DNA of 64,000 nucleotides from Actinomycetota bacterium (GTDB lineage: Bacteria; Actinomycetota; Acidimicrobiia; Acidimicrobiales; Ilumatobacteraceae), in the NCBI GenBank assembly GCA_005788205.1, contig SXYT01000076.1, positions 1-64,000 of the forward strand, given 5' to 3'. Below are positions 43,489 through 51,531 of this stretch, one piece after another. The position numbers and the translations under genes were made by a program. The notes beneath the pieces are model-generated. The model was given only the letters and a program-made list of their open reading frames with translations. It was not told the DNA's origin and searched no databases. The first letter of the stretch is position 1. Each line of letters opens with the position of its first letter.

Positions 43489-44193
43489 ATGTTCGACGGC
43501 AGGTTCAGGGCGCCCATCGAGCGTCTCGTGCGTCCTGTGGGCATGCTCCTGCGGCGGACGGGGATGTCGCCGGACCACATGACGATCATCGGGGTGCTCG
43601 TCTCCGTCGGGGCGGCATTCGCAGTCGGTGCGGGGGCGCTGCGGGTGGGGCTGTTGCTCGTCATCCTCGCGGCGGTGCCCGACATGCTCGACGGAGCGCT
43701 CGCGAAGGCCCAGAACTCTGCCAGCCAGCGCGGCGCCTTCTTCGACTCGGTGATTGACCGCGTCACCGACTCGATCCTCCTCGGAGGAGTGGCCTGGTAC
43801 TTCGCCTCGGAGAAGAGCGCGCACCTGTCGATACTCCCGATGGCCGTGATGGGGGTCTCATCTCTCATCTCGTACGAGCGTGCGAAGGCGGAGTCCCTCG
43901 GTCTCGACGCCAAGGGCGGTCTCATGGAGCGCGCCGAGCGCATCATCGTGCTGTGCTTCGGTCTCCTGTTCGACAATCTCCTCGTCCCGGTCATGTGGGT
44001 GATGCTCGTGCTCACCACGGCAACCGCCGTGCAGCGTTTCGTGAAGGTGTGGCGGCAGGCGGAGGTCTCGGCAACCGTCCAGGCGCGCCGCGACCGGCGG
44101 CAGGTGCGCCGCGTGACTCGCCCGAGCCCGCGCGCCAACCGCCGGACGCTCTCCGTGTCCTCAAGGCAGCGGCGCCGCACCAGGCATGGCTGA
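43489..44193 (+). CDS. pgsA: CDP-alcohol phosphatidyltransferase, probable PI-phosphate synthase
   Basis: 234 residues with about six transmembrane helices. The motif DMLDGALAKAQNSASQ followed by RGAFFDSVID fits D-x2-DG-x2-AR-x8-G-x3-D-x3-D except that AR is AK. In mycobacteria the equivalent gene in this position is PgsA1, making phosphatidylinositol phosphate from CDP-diacylglycerol and inositol phosphate; that identity is inferred from position with patA and pimA. The C-terminus is a basic Arg-rich tail (RQVRRVTRPSPRANRR). Overlaps patA by 8 bp. Confidence 0.8.
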   Translation: MFDGRFRAPIERLVRPVGMLLRRTGMSPDHMTIIGVLVSVGAAFAVGAGALRVGLLLVILAAVPDMLDGALAKAQNSASQRGAFFDSVIDRVTDSILLGGVAWYFASEKSAHLSILPMAVMGVSSLISYERAKAESLGLDAKGGLMERAERIIVLCFGLLFDNLLVPVMWVMLVLTTATAVQRFVKVWRQAEVSATVQARRDRRQVRRVTRPSPRANRRTLSVSSRQRRRTRHG

Positions 44194-45118
44194 CCCCATC
44201 GGCGACCTCACCGGCGCGCTCACCGTGGGCGGCTACAAGGTGGGTTCTCTCGTCGCCCGCCTGACCCCGGGGTTCGTCGCCCAGGGCACCGTGTCGCTCC
44301 TTGCGCCCGGCATCGCCCTGTCGCTGCGGGAGAAGCGCGGGATGTTCGAGCGGCACCTGCGCAGGATCAACCCGACGATCTCGCGGTTCGCCCTCCGCCA
44401 GATGTCCCAGCAGGCGTTCGACAGTTACATGCGCTACTACGCCGAGAGCTTCCGGCTCCCGTCGCTCAGCAAGCGCCACGTCGACCGAATGTTCACGGTG
44501 GACGGGTTCCACCACATCGAAGAGGGTCTCGCCCGCGGCAAGGGGGTCATCCTGGCTCTGCCCCACCTCGGCGGGTGGGAGTGGGCCGGACGCTGGATGG
44601 CCGACAGGGGGCACCGGATGACAGTCATCGTGGAGCCCCTGCACCCGCCCGAGCTGTTCGAGTGGTTCGCCGACCTCAGGCGCAGTCTCGGGATGAACGT
44701 TGTTCCCCTCGGGCCGGACGCGGCACCGGCAGTCCTGTCTGCGCTGCGTGCCAACGAGATCGTCTGCCTTCTCTGCGACCGCGACATCCAGGGTGGAGGG
44801 GTGGACGTGTCGTTCTTCGGGGAGCGCACCACCCTGCCGGCGGGGCCCGCGATGCTCGGGCTGCGCGGCGGCGCCACCGTGCTGCCGACCGCCGTCTACT
44901 TCACGTCCAAGGTGGACGGTCATCACGCAATCGTGCGCCCACCGCTGCCGATGGACCGCACAGGTGGTCTCCGCGAGTCGGTTGCGTCGATCACACAGTT
45001 GCTCGCGGGCGAGCTCGAGTGGCTGATCCGGCGTGCCCCCGAGCAGTGGCACTTGTTCCAACCGAACTGGCCGAGCGACCCCGGCTACGGAGTCGACAGG
45101 GCAGCGGGCGGGGACTGA
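44186..45118 (+). CDS. Phosphatidylinositol mannoside acyltransferase (PatA-like)
   Basis: 310 residues, LpxL/HtrB-PatA family. HLGGWEWAGRW (catalytic HX4E) and FFGERTTLPAGPAMLGL near residue 215 are the acyltransferase blocks. The mycobacterial homologue (Rv2611c, PatA) lies between pgsA1 and pimA and acylates PIM mannose; the same context here supports that reading. Start ATG overlaps pgsA. The 126-bp gap downstream separates it from the arsenic genes. Confidence 0.82.
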   Translation: MADPIGDLTGALTVGGYKVGSLVARLTPGFVAQGTVSLLAPGIALSLREKRGMFERHLRRINPTISRFALRQMSQQAFDSYMRYYAESFRLPSLSKRHVDRMFTVDGFHHIEEGLARGKGVILALPHLGGWEWAGRWMADRGHRMTVIVEPLHPPELFEWFADLRRSLGMNVVPLGPDAAPAVLSALRANEIVCLLCDRDIQGGGVDVSFFGERTTLPAGPAMLGLRGGATVLPTAVYFTSKVDGHHAIVRPPLPMDRTGGLRESVASITQLLAGELEWLIRRAPEQWHLFQPNWPSDPGYGVDRAAGGD

Positions 45119-45195
45119 CGGGTCGGCCGGGGCCGGCACCGCCACTGACAACGTCCCGTTCACCGCGGGTGTGCCCCACGTTCACCGGTGCTGGG

Positions 45196-45224
45196 TACAA
45201 TCAGGTGCGCCTAAACGACGCACC
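45196..45224 (+). promoter_or_regulatory. Promoter and dyad ahead of the arsenic genes
   Basis: TACAAT (45196-45201) is a good -10; immediately downstream GGTGCG (45204-45209) and CGCACC (45219-45224) form a perfect 6-bp dyad with a 9-nt spacer, overlapping the expected start point. Candidate operator. Leader is about 37 nt, with GGGAGAG before the ATG. Confidence 0.5.
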
Positions 45225-45244
45225 AACCACTTACGGGAGAGCTC

Positions 45245-45697
45245 ATGTCGCGGATCCAACTGGCACTGAACGTGGGGAACCTCGCCGAGGCAATCGAGCA
45301 CTACACCAAGATGTTCGGTGTCGGCCCGGCCAAGGTCAGGGACGGTTATGCCAACTTCGCGGTGGCCGACCCTCCACTCAAGTTGGTCCTCATCGAGGGG
45401 CACGGCGAACCCGGGACCCTGAACCACCTGGGTGTCGAGCTCGGTTCCACGGATGAGGTGGCCGCCAAGATCGAGCAATCGCGCGACCTCGGGTTCGACA
45501 TCACCGTGCAGGACGAGACCACCTGTTGTTTCTCGGTGCAGGACAAGGTCTGGATCAACGACGGCGAGGTGCCGTGGGAGTGGTACGCGGTCCTCGAGGA
45601 CGCCCCGCAGGACACCTCGCTCGTGCGCCTCGGCGCCAAGCCGCTCATCATTGTCGAGGGCAGTGGCAACGTGTGTGCCCCGGGCGGGTGCTGTTGA
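45245..45697 (+). CDS. arsI: ArsI/CadI-type VOC-family protein
   Basis: 150 residues. Vicinal-oxygen-chelate fold. Possible iron ligands Gln5 (RIQLAL), His61 (TLNHLGVE) and Glu112 (PWEWY), plus the vicinal pair Cys94-Cys95 in ETTCCFSVQDKVWIN, the pattern of ArsI carbon-arsenic lyases, which demethylate trivalent methylarsenicals; CadI cadmium-induced proteins share it. The C-terminus ends VCAPGGCC, a further thiol cluster. With arsC and an aquaporin downstream, arsenic is the likely substrate class. Ligand assignment is by analogy. Confidence 0.85.
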   Translation: MSRIQLALNVGNLAEAIEHYTKMFGVGPAKVRDGYANFAVADPPLKLVLIEGHGEPGTLNHLGVELGSTDEVAAKIEQSRDLGFDITVQDETTCCFSVQDKVWINDGEVPWEWYAVLEDAPQDTSLVRLGAKPLIIVEGSGNVCAPGGCC

Positions 45698-46341
45698 AAC
45701 GTCAACTCGGCGAGTTCCTCGGCACGGGCCTCCTCGTGATGGCTGTTGTCGGGTCGGGAATCATGGCCACCAACCTCACGGACGACGTGGGGCTCCAGTT
45801 GCTCGCCAACGCCGTGGCAACAGGAGGGGCACTCTTTGCGCTCATCACCGTGTTCGCCCCGGTGTCCGGTGCGTCATTCAATCCCGTGGTCTCGGTCATC
45901 AGCCATCTCCTCGACGGCCGGGGCAGTGTGAGGGTCCTCGTCGCTGATATCGCGGCACAGTTCGGCGGTGCAGTCGCGGGTTGCTGGGTTGCGAACGCCA
46001 TGTTCTCCCGGCCGTGGCTCGAGACGTCCTCGAAAATCCGCGACGGTGGCCCGCAGTGGTTCGCCGAGGCTGTCGCTGTGGTCGGTCTGGTGCTCGTGAT
46101 CAGGGGTGGCACCGCCGCGCGGGCGAACGTGGCGGCGATTGTTGCCGCCTGGATCACCGGTGCCTATTGGTTCACCTCCTCCACGAGCATCGCGAACCCT
46201 GCAGTGGCAGTCGGGAGGATGTTCTCTGATTCCTTCGCAGGCATCTCCCCGGGGTCAACGCCGATGTTCGTGGTGATGCAGGTGGCGGGCGGGGCTGTGG
46301 CGCTCGGGCTGTCAGCCGTGCTCTTCGGCCGGGGCGCCTGA
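45688..46341 (+). CDS. MIP-family aquaporin, probable arsenite/metalloid channel
   Basis: About 217 residues, six helices. NPA motifs appear as SFNPVVS (NPV) and IANPAVAV (NPA). In arsenic operons of other bacteria an aquaglyceroporin (AqpS) lets arsenite leave by diffusion after ArsC reduction; the same logic fits here because no ArsB/Acr3 is present. GTG 45688 is used; a TTG at 45694 overlapping the arsI stop is equally possible. One-base overlap with arsC. Confidence 0.82.
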   Translation: MLLKRQLGEFLGTGLLVMAVVGSGIMATNLTDDVGLQLLANAVATGGALFALITVFAPVSGASFNPVVSVISHLLDGRGSVRVLVADIAAQFGGAVAGCWVANAMFSRPWLETSSKIRDGGPQWFAEAVAVVGLVLVIRGGTAARANVAAIVAAWITGAYWFTSSTSIANPAVAVGRMFSDSFAGISPGSTPMFVVMQVAGGAVALGLSAVLFGRGA

Positions 46342-46727
46342 TGCCGGGCATCCTGTTCCTGTGCGTGCACAACGCCGGGAGGTCCCAGATGGCAGCGGGC
46401 TTCGCGCGACATGCAGGGGCGGGCCGGGTCGAGGTGTTCTCGGGTGGCTCAGAGCCGGCTGACACCGTCAATCCGGCGGCTGTGGCCGTGATGGCAGAGG
46501 TCGGAGTCGACATCGCCGCCCACGTGCCGCAGAGGTTCACCGACGACCTCCTCTCGAGAGTCGACGTGGTCGTCACCATGGGATGCGGGGACACGTGCCC
46601 CTACGTCCCGGGGAAGCGCTACCTGGACTGGACGCTTGATGACCCGAAGGGCCGTCCGGTCGAAGAGGTCAGGCGGATCCGTGACGAGATCCGGTCGTTG
46701 GTCGATGACCTCGTCGCTCAGCTGTAG
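46341..46727 (+). CDS. arsC: Arsenate reductase, low-molecular-weight phosphatase fold
   Basis: 128 residues. CVHNAGRSQMA near residue 8 (nucleophilic Cys with Arg loop) and VTMGCGDTCPYVPGKRYLDW near 75-94, close to the actinobacterial mycothiol-dependent arsenate reductases rather than the glutaredoxin type. Reduces arsenate to arsenite. mshC at 38.4 kb means the thiol is made in the cell. The start overlaps the aquaporin stop. Its 3' end overlaps the convergent LLM gene by 10 bp. Confidence 0.9.
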   Translation: MPGILFLCVHNAGRSQMAAGFARHAGAGRVEVFSGGSEPADTVNPAAVAVMAEVGVDIAAHVPQRFTDDLLSRVDVVVTMGCGDTCPYVPGKRYLDWTLDDPKGRPVEEVRRIRDEIRSLVDDLVAQL

Positions 46728-47632
46728 GCGGCGAAGAGCTCGCCGATCGCCTTTGCCTGGCCGCCCGACGTCGATGACATGACGGCAATCGGGTGCACGC
46801 CGGTCGCGGCCCACTCTGCCAGCCTGTCGCGCACGCGCCCTGCGGGTCCGCTGATGGTGCAGTCGTCGAGCCACGCGTCCGTCATCAGCCCCGTGACCTT
46901 GTCCCTGTCTCCTGCGTCGAGCGCCGCCTCGATGGCGTCCATTTCCGCGGCGTACCCTGCGGCCCGCCAGTAGTTGCGGTAGTTGGGCAGGGACACGTAG
47001 CCGGTCAGCGTCTTGCGGTTGACAGCCCGCGCAGCCTCGATGTCGTCGTCGATGACGGTGGGGACCATGTTCGACATGAAGAACCCCTCCTTCGCGCGGG
47101 TGGCCGGGACCTGGGTCAGCTGGGCATCCACGTGGCTTAGCGACGCGTTGGCCCAGATGGCGCCCTCGGAGATCTCTGCCGCGAGCTCGAGCATCTTGTT
47201 TCGCAGCGTCGCCAGGAACACGGGCGGCAACTGACCGCCGAAGCGCTCGTTCGCGCGCATCGCCTCGACGTAGTGACGGATGTCGGAGAGGGGCTTGCCG
47301 GTCTCGACCCCGAGCCGAGAGGTGACCGGGCCGTGGCTCACGCCGACACCGAACCTGAAGCGGCCGCCCGACATCTCGTGGATGTGGGCAGCAGTGTTCG
47401 CGGCCTCCACCGGGTGGCTGTAGTAGATCGGCTGGATGGAAGTCCAGTACGGGATCGTGCTGGTCTCGTGGGCGAGTGACACGCACAGTCCCATGGTGCC
47501 GCCCAGGCTCGGGCAGGCGATCCCCGAGAACCCCCGTGCCTCAGCCTCGCGTGCGATGTCGAGCATGGCGCGCCTCTTGCCGGCGGTGGCAACGATCGAG
47601 AGTGCAGGGCGGAAGGACGCTTCTTCGGGCAT
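46718..47632 (-). CDS. LLM-class (luciferase-like) oxidoreductase, probably F420-dependent
   Basis: 304 residues, TIM-barrel bacterial-luciferase family: FRPALSIVATAGKRRAMLDIAREAEARGFSG is the entry strand, followed by SGGRFRFGVGVSHGPV. Typical LLM F420 oxidoreductases of actinobacteria look like this; cofactor F420 versus FMN is inference from the phylum and npdG. ATG 47632 was chosen since TACGGT lies 6 nt upstream and the longer frame runs antisense through pimA. Substrate unknown. Confidence 0.83.
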   Translation of the reverse strand: MPEEASFRPALSIVATAGKRRAMLDIAREAEARGFSGIACPSLGGTMGLCVSLAHETSTIPYWTSIQPIYYSHPVEAANTAAHIHEMSGGRFRFGVGVSHGPVTSRLGVETGKPLSDIRHYVEAMRANERFGGQLPPVFLATLRNKMLELAAEISEGAIWANASLSHVDAQLTQVPATRAKEGFFMSNMVPTVIDDDIEAARAVNRKTLTGYVSLPNYRNYWRAAGYAAEMDAIEAALDAGDRDKVTGLMTDAWLDDCTISGPAGRVRDRLAEWAATGVHPIAVMSSTSGGQAKAIGELFAAYS

Positions 47633-47635
47633 GCC

Positions 47636-47646
47636 AGTACCGTACT
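47636..47646. promoter_or_regulatory. Symmetric bidirectional -10 element
   Basis: AGTACCGTACT is an 11-bp palindrome with one central base. Plus strand reads TACCGT (47638-47643), 7 nt before pimA ATG 47651; minus reads TACGGT (47644-47639), 6 nt before the LLM ATG 47632. Both genes can thus start leaderless from one element. Confidence 0.6.
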
Positions 47647-47650
47647 CCCC

Positions 47651-48811
47651 ATGCTGCGTGTGGGAATGGTGTGCCCGTACAGCCTGACCATCCCGGGTGG
47701 GGTGCAGCAACAGGTGCTCGGGCTCGCCCGCGCGATGAGGGCCCAGGGTCACGAGGTGCGCGTGCTGGGGCCGTGCGACGGCCCGCCGCCGGAGTCGTTC
47801 GTGACCCCACTCGGCAACAGTCTCCCCACTGCGGTCAACGGCTCCGTGGCACCGCTCGCGCCGGATGTGCCCGCGGCGCTGCGCACGATCCGGGCGCTGA
47901 ACGACGAGGCTTTCGACGTTCTCCACGTCCACGAGCCGCTCGTCCCGGGTCCGTCGTTGTCGGCCGTCCTGATGAAGCTCGCGCCGATCGTTGCCACTTT
48001 CCACTCGGCAGGTGACTCCGCCGCCTATCGCGTGTTCAACCGGCAGCTGACGCGGATCGCCTCGCGCATCGACATCCGGGTGGCGGTCTCGAAGGATGCC
48101 GTGGAACTGGCCCAGCGCTATGTCGCTGGTGAGTACGAGGTCCTGTTCAACGGGATCGAGCTCAGTGCTTACTCCGGTGCGGAACTCCCGAGGGAGAACG
48201 CCGTGTTCTTCGTCGGTCGTCACGAGCCACGAAAGGGCCTCGGCGTGCTTCTGGGGGCCCTCGAGCACCTTCCGGGCGACGTCTCTCTCTGGGTGGCCTC
48301 CGACGGGCCCGAGACGGCGGAACTGAGGAGTCGCTTCGGCGGGGACAAGCGGGTCGAGTGGCTCGGCCGCATCAGCGAGGCCGAGAAGGTCGACCGACTG
48401 AAGCGGGCACGGGTTTTCTGCGCCCCTTCGCTGCGCGGTGAGTCGTTCGGGGTCGTGCTCCTGGAGGCGATGGCGGCCGGCACGCCGGTGGTGGCGAGCG
48501 ACATCGATGGGTACACGAACGTGGCCACCCATGACGTCGACGCACTCCTCGTGGAGCCCGGGGACGGGAAGGCGCTCGCAGCGGCGATCGCGCGGGTGAT
48601 GGTGGACCCACGGCTTGCTGCCCGGCTCGTCGCCGCCGGGACCGCGCGCTCGATGGACTACTCGATGGACACTCTCGCGGCTCACTATGTCGGTCTCTAC
48701 GAGCGCGCGCTGAGGATGGAGGAAGCCGACCCGACCGTTGTGGAGGTGCCCCGTATGCTGAGACCCCTCAAGCACCGTTTCGTGCGGCGCCCGAGGATCC
48801 GCAGGGACTGA
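47651..48811 (+). CDS. pimA: PimA-like GT4 mannosyltransferase
   Basis: 386 residues, GT-B fold, GT4 family. VGMVCPYSLTIPGGVQQQVLGLA (given in part) near the N-terminus matches PimA-type phosphatidylinositol alpha-mannosyltransferases; VVATFHSAG, FVGRHEPRKGLGVLLGAL and the catalytic ESFGVVLLEAMAAGTPVV (EX7E) follow. It transfers mannose from GDP-mannose to phosphatidylinositol, the first PIM step. Position after pgsA and patA supports this, though an arsenic cluster and an LLM gene intervene, unlike in mycobacteria. Confidence 0.87.
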   Translation: MLRVGMVCPYSLTIPGGVQQQVLGLARAMRAQGHEVRVLGPCDGPPPESFVTPLGNSLPTAVNGSVAPLAPDVPAALRTIRALNDEAFDVLHVHEPLVPGPSLSAVLMKLAPIVATFHSAGDSAAYRVFNRQLTRIASRIDIRVAVSKDAVELAQRYVAGEYEVLFNGIELSAYSGAELPRENAVFFVGRHEPRKGLGVLLGALEHLPGDVSLWVASDGPETAELRSRFGGDKRVEWLGRISEAEKVDRLKRARVFCAPSLRGESFGVVLLEAMAAGTPVVASDIDGYTNVATHDVDALLVEPGDGKALAAAIARVMVDPRLAARLVAAGTARSMDYSMDTLAAHYVGLYERALRMEEADPTVVEVPRMLRPLKHRFVRRPRIRRD

Positions 48812-48879
48812 ACATCGTTCCTGCGGTGCCGGTCCCCGTCGCCCGGGGCCGGGCAGACTGAACACGAGGAGGAAACACC

Positions 48880-49425
48880 ATGGAGATCGCACTCATCATC
48901 GTGGCGGCACTGGTCGTCATCGGCGTGCTGCTCTACAACTCGCTCATCCAGCGACGCAACCGCGTCGACAATGCGTGGTCACAGATCGACGTGCAGCTGA
49001 AGCGCCGGCTCGACCTGATCCCGAATCTCGTCGAGACCGTCAAGGGTTATGCGGAGCACGAGAAGTCGACTTTCGATGCCGTCATCTCGGCGCGACAGGC
49101 AGCCATGGCGGCCCCGGCGACGCCTTCGGCGCAGGCGGGCGCCTCGAACGCGGTGACGGGCGCGCTGCGCCAGTTGTTCGCCCTCTCCGAGGCCTACCCC
49201 GACCTGAAGGCCAACGCGAACTTCCTGGCCCTCCAGGAGGAACTGACCTCGACCGAGAGCAGGGTGGCCTACGCCCGCCAGTTCTACAACGACGAGGTCC
49301 TCGGCCTGAACAATGCCATCCAGAAGATCCCCGGTCTTTTCGTTGCCCGGCTCGCCGGGATCGGCCCGCGCGACTACTTCGACGCAGAGCCTGCGGCGGA
49401 CAACCCGCCCAAAGTCCAGTTCTGA
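48880..49425 (+). CDS. lemA: LemA family protein
   Basis: 181 residues. N-terminal transmembrane helix (IALIIVAALVVIGVLLYNSLI), then the conserved NRVDNAWSQIDVQLKRRLDLIPNLVE and FYNDEVLGLNNAIQKIPG (parts given). Exported-side helical bundle of unknown function, often encoded beside HtpX. SD GGAGG ahead of the ATG (GAGGAGGAAACACC). Confidence 0.93.
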   Translation: MEIALIIVAALVVIGVLLYNSLIQRRNRVDNAWSQIDVQLKRRLDLIPNLVETVKGYAEHEKSTFDAVISARQAAMAAPATPSAQAGASNAVTGALRQLFALSEAYPDLKANANFLALQEELTSTESRVAYARQFYNDEVLGLNNAIQKIPGLFVARLAGIGPRDYFDAEPAADNPPKVQF

Positions 49426-49439
49426 GCCCCGGGCCTTCG

Positions 49440-49445
49440 TAGGCT
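49440..49445 (+). promoter_or_regulatory. Candidate -10 box (TAGGCT), htpX
   Basis: TAGGCT, 9 nt before the htpX ATG at 49455; predicts a 2-3 nt leader. Confidence 0.42.
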
Positions 49446-49454
49446 CGGGTTCCC

Positions 49455-50360
49455 ATGCACGATCTCATCTCCTCGAACAAGCGCCGCACTGTCCTGCTGA
49501 TGACCGTGTTCATCGGGCTCCTCGTCCTTGTGGGGATGTCGGTCGGCGTCCTGGTCGGCAACGGCGCCGCTGGCACGGTCATTGCCCTCGTCCTCGCGGG
49601 GGGAACGGCCTTCGCCTCCTACTGGAAGGCGGACAAGATCGCACTGGCGGTGAGCAGGGCGATCCCGGCGGACCCGGCCGTGTACCCGCGCCTCCACAAC
49701 CTCGTCGAGGGACTGTGCATCGCCGGTGGCCTGCCCAAACCGGGCGTCTACGTGATCGAGGACGAGGCACCCAACGCTTTCGCGACCGGTCGCAACCCGC
49801 AGCACGCCGCAATCGCGGTGACAACGGGCTTGCTCGACAAGATGAACCGCGTCGAACTGGAGGGGGTCGTGGCGCACGAGCTCTCCCACATCCGCAACTA
49901 CGACATCCTCGTCTCGACTCTCGCCGTCACCATGGTCGGAGCCGTCGCGATCCTGACCGACGTCGCGATCCGCCTGATGTGGTGGAACGGCGGCCGGGTT
50001 GCCCGCGACGGGGACCGTGACAACGGCTCCAACCCGCTCGCGTTCGTCGGTCTCGCCCTGCTCATTCTCGCGCCGCTCTTCGCCCGCCTGATGCACGCCG
50101 CTGTCAGCCGCAACCGGGAGTCCCTGGCGGACGCATCGGCCTGCCAGATGACGCGCTACCCGCCCGGGTTGATCTCCGCCCTCGAGAAACTGCGTGACGA
50201 CGTGACGGTCACCCACTCGGCATCGATGGCAACCGCCCACCTGTGGATCGAGCAGCCCCTGTCCGGGGTCGGTGACGCGGGTCGACTGGCCCGGTTCCAT
50301 AATCTGTTCAACACGCACCCCCCAATCGAGGAACGCATCGCGCGCCTCAAGGAGATCTGA
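49455..50360 (+). CDS. htpX: HtpX-like zinc metalloprotease
   Basis: 301 residues, M48 family. Four hydrophobic helices and the zinc site VAHELSHIRNYD (HEXXH near residue 140), with SLADASACQMTRYP supplying the third ligand region. Degrades misfolded membrane proteins. lemA-htpX pairing is widespread. The stop lies 1 bp before the DUF3048 ATG. Confidence 0.92.
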   Translation: MHDLISSNKRRTVLLMTVFIGLLVLVGMSVGVLVGNGAAGTVIALVLAGGTAFASYWKADKIALAVSRAIPADPAVYPRLHNLVEGLCIAGGLPKPGVYVIEDEAPNAFATGRNPQHAAIAVTTGLLDKMNRVELEGVVAHELSHIRNYDILVSTLAVTMVGAVAILTDVAIRLMWWNGGRVARDGDRDNGSNPLAFVGLALLILAPLFARLMHAAVSRNRESLADASACQMTRYPPGLISALEKLRDDVTVTHSASMATAHLWIEQPLSGVGDAGRLARFHNLFNTHPPIEERIARLKEI

Positions 50361-50361
50361 G

Positions 50362-51459
50362 ATGACGAAGCGCACGACAATCGCAGTGATCACGGCAGCG
50401 GCTTTTCTGGCCCCGGTTCTCGCCTCGTGCGGAGGCGGTGGCGGGACGGACGGTGCGTCTGACACCACCGCTGCCACTGACACCACCGGCCCCGGCACAC
50501 CTGCGGTCGTGTACCCGCTCACGGGTTTGCCGGTGGACGACCCCACACAGGCGGCACGCCCTGCGCTGGTGGCCAAGATCGACAACCACCCGAACGCCCG
50601 TCCCCAGGCCGGCCTCAACAAGGCGGACATCATCATCGAGGAGAACGTGGAGGGCCTGACCCGCTTCGCCGCGATCTTCCACAGCGAGGGCAGCGACCCC
50701 GTCGGCCCGCTGCGCAGCGGCCGCACCCAGGACAAGATCTTCCTCGGTTCCTACAACAAGCCGCTCTTCATGTGGAGCGGCGGCAACTACCGGGTCACGC
50801 AGGTCATCAACAACAGCGACCTCGTGAACATCGGGCACTCGGCCTCGAAGGGGAAGGGCGGCTACTACCGCGAGAAGACGCGCAAGATCCCGTACAACCT
50901 CTACGCGAGCACCACCAAGGGCTGGGGACTCGCGCCCGAGGGCTCCGGCCCGCCGCCGGCGCAGGTGCTGTACCGCGGTGTGAGCGACGCGATGCCCTCG
51001 ACTGCCGTTCCGGTCGATGGAGCCAAGGTCTCCATGTACAACGTCAAGGTGTACTGGAAGTGGGACGCGGCTGCCGGCCAGTTCCTCCGCTACACGGAGA
51101 ACGTGAAGCGCGAGCTCGAGCCACACATGTCGGCCGAGGGCACCACGCCCGTCGACCAGGTGAACGCGAAGAACGTGGTCGTTCTCTACTGCACCTACAA
51201 GCGCAGTTGGGCTGACCGCAAGAGCCCGGAGGCGCAGACGACCGGCACGGGTGACGGCTTCGTCCTCACCAACGGTGCCATCATCCCGATCAAGTGGACC
51301 CGCGCCGAGCAGAAGGATGTCTTCACCTTCACGGATGCCGACGGGGCAGTGGTCCGCATGACCCCCGGCCGCACGTGGATCGAGCTCGGTTTCAAGAAGT
51401 CTCTCGCCCAGGTGGACCCGGGTGTCGACCCGAAAAAGGTCGGCTGGCCCGCCACCTGA
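50362..51459 (+). CDS. DUF3048 (YerB-like) lipoprotein
   Basis: 365 residues. Signal peptide with lipobox LASC (Cys about residue 23; AAFLAPVLASCGGG), then a Thr/Gly-rich linker (TDGASDTTAATDTTGPG) and the DUF3048 N- and C-terminal domains (KIDNHPNARPQAGLNKADII, EGGDPVGPLRS-type segment near 100, DGFVLTNGAIIPIKW near 320). Lipoproteins of this family in Gram-positives have unknown function. LspA at 26.3 kb would process it. ATG 50362, 1 bp after htpX. Confidence 0.86.
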   Translation: MTKRTTIAVITAAAFLAPVLASCGGGGGTDGASDTTAATDTTGPGTPAVVYPLTGLPVDDPTQAARPALVAKIDNHPNARPQAGLNKADIIIEENVEGLTRFAAIFHSEGSDPVGPLRSGRTQDKIFLGSYNKPLFMWSGGNYRVTQVINNSDLVNIGHSASKGKGGYYREKTRKIPYNLYASTTKGWGLAPEGSGPPPAQVLYRGVSDAMPSTAVPVDGAKVSMYNVKVYWKWDAAAGQFLRYTENVKRELEPHMSAEGTTPVDQVNAKNVVVLYCTYKRSWADRKSPEAQTTGTGDGFVLTNGAIIPIKWTRAEQKDVFTFTDADGAVVRMTPGRTWIELGFKKSLAQVDPGVDPKKVGWPAT

Positions 51460-51519
51460 GCCCGCGTCCGTGACCGTTGTCCGCCCCGAATTGCGGGTGA
51501 ACGGGTGCCGGCTCCTCGG

Positions 51520-51525
51520 TACGCT
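51520..51525 (+). promoter_or_regulatory. Candidate -10 box (TACGCT), leaderless, pdxS
   Basis: TACGCT followed by 6 nt and the pdxS ATG at 51532. Confidence 0.52.
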
Positions 51526-51531
51526 TTGCCC

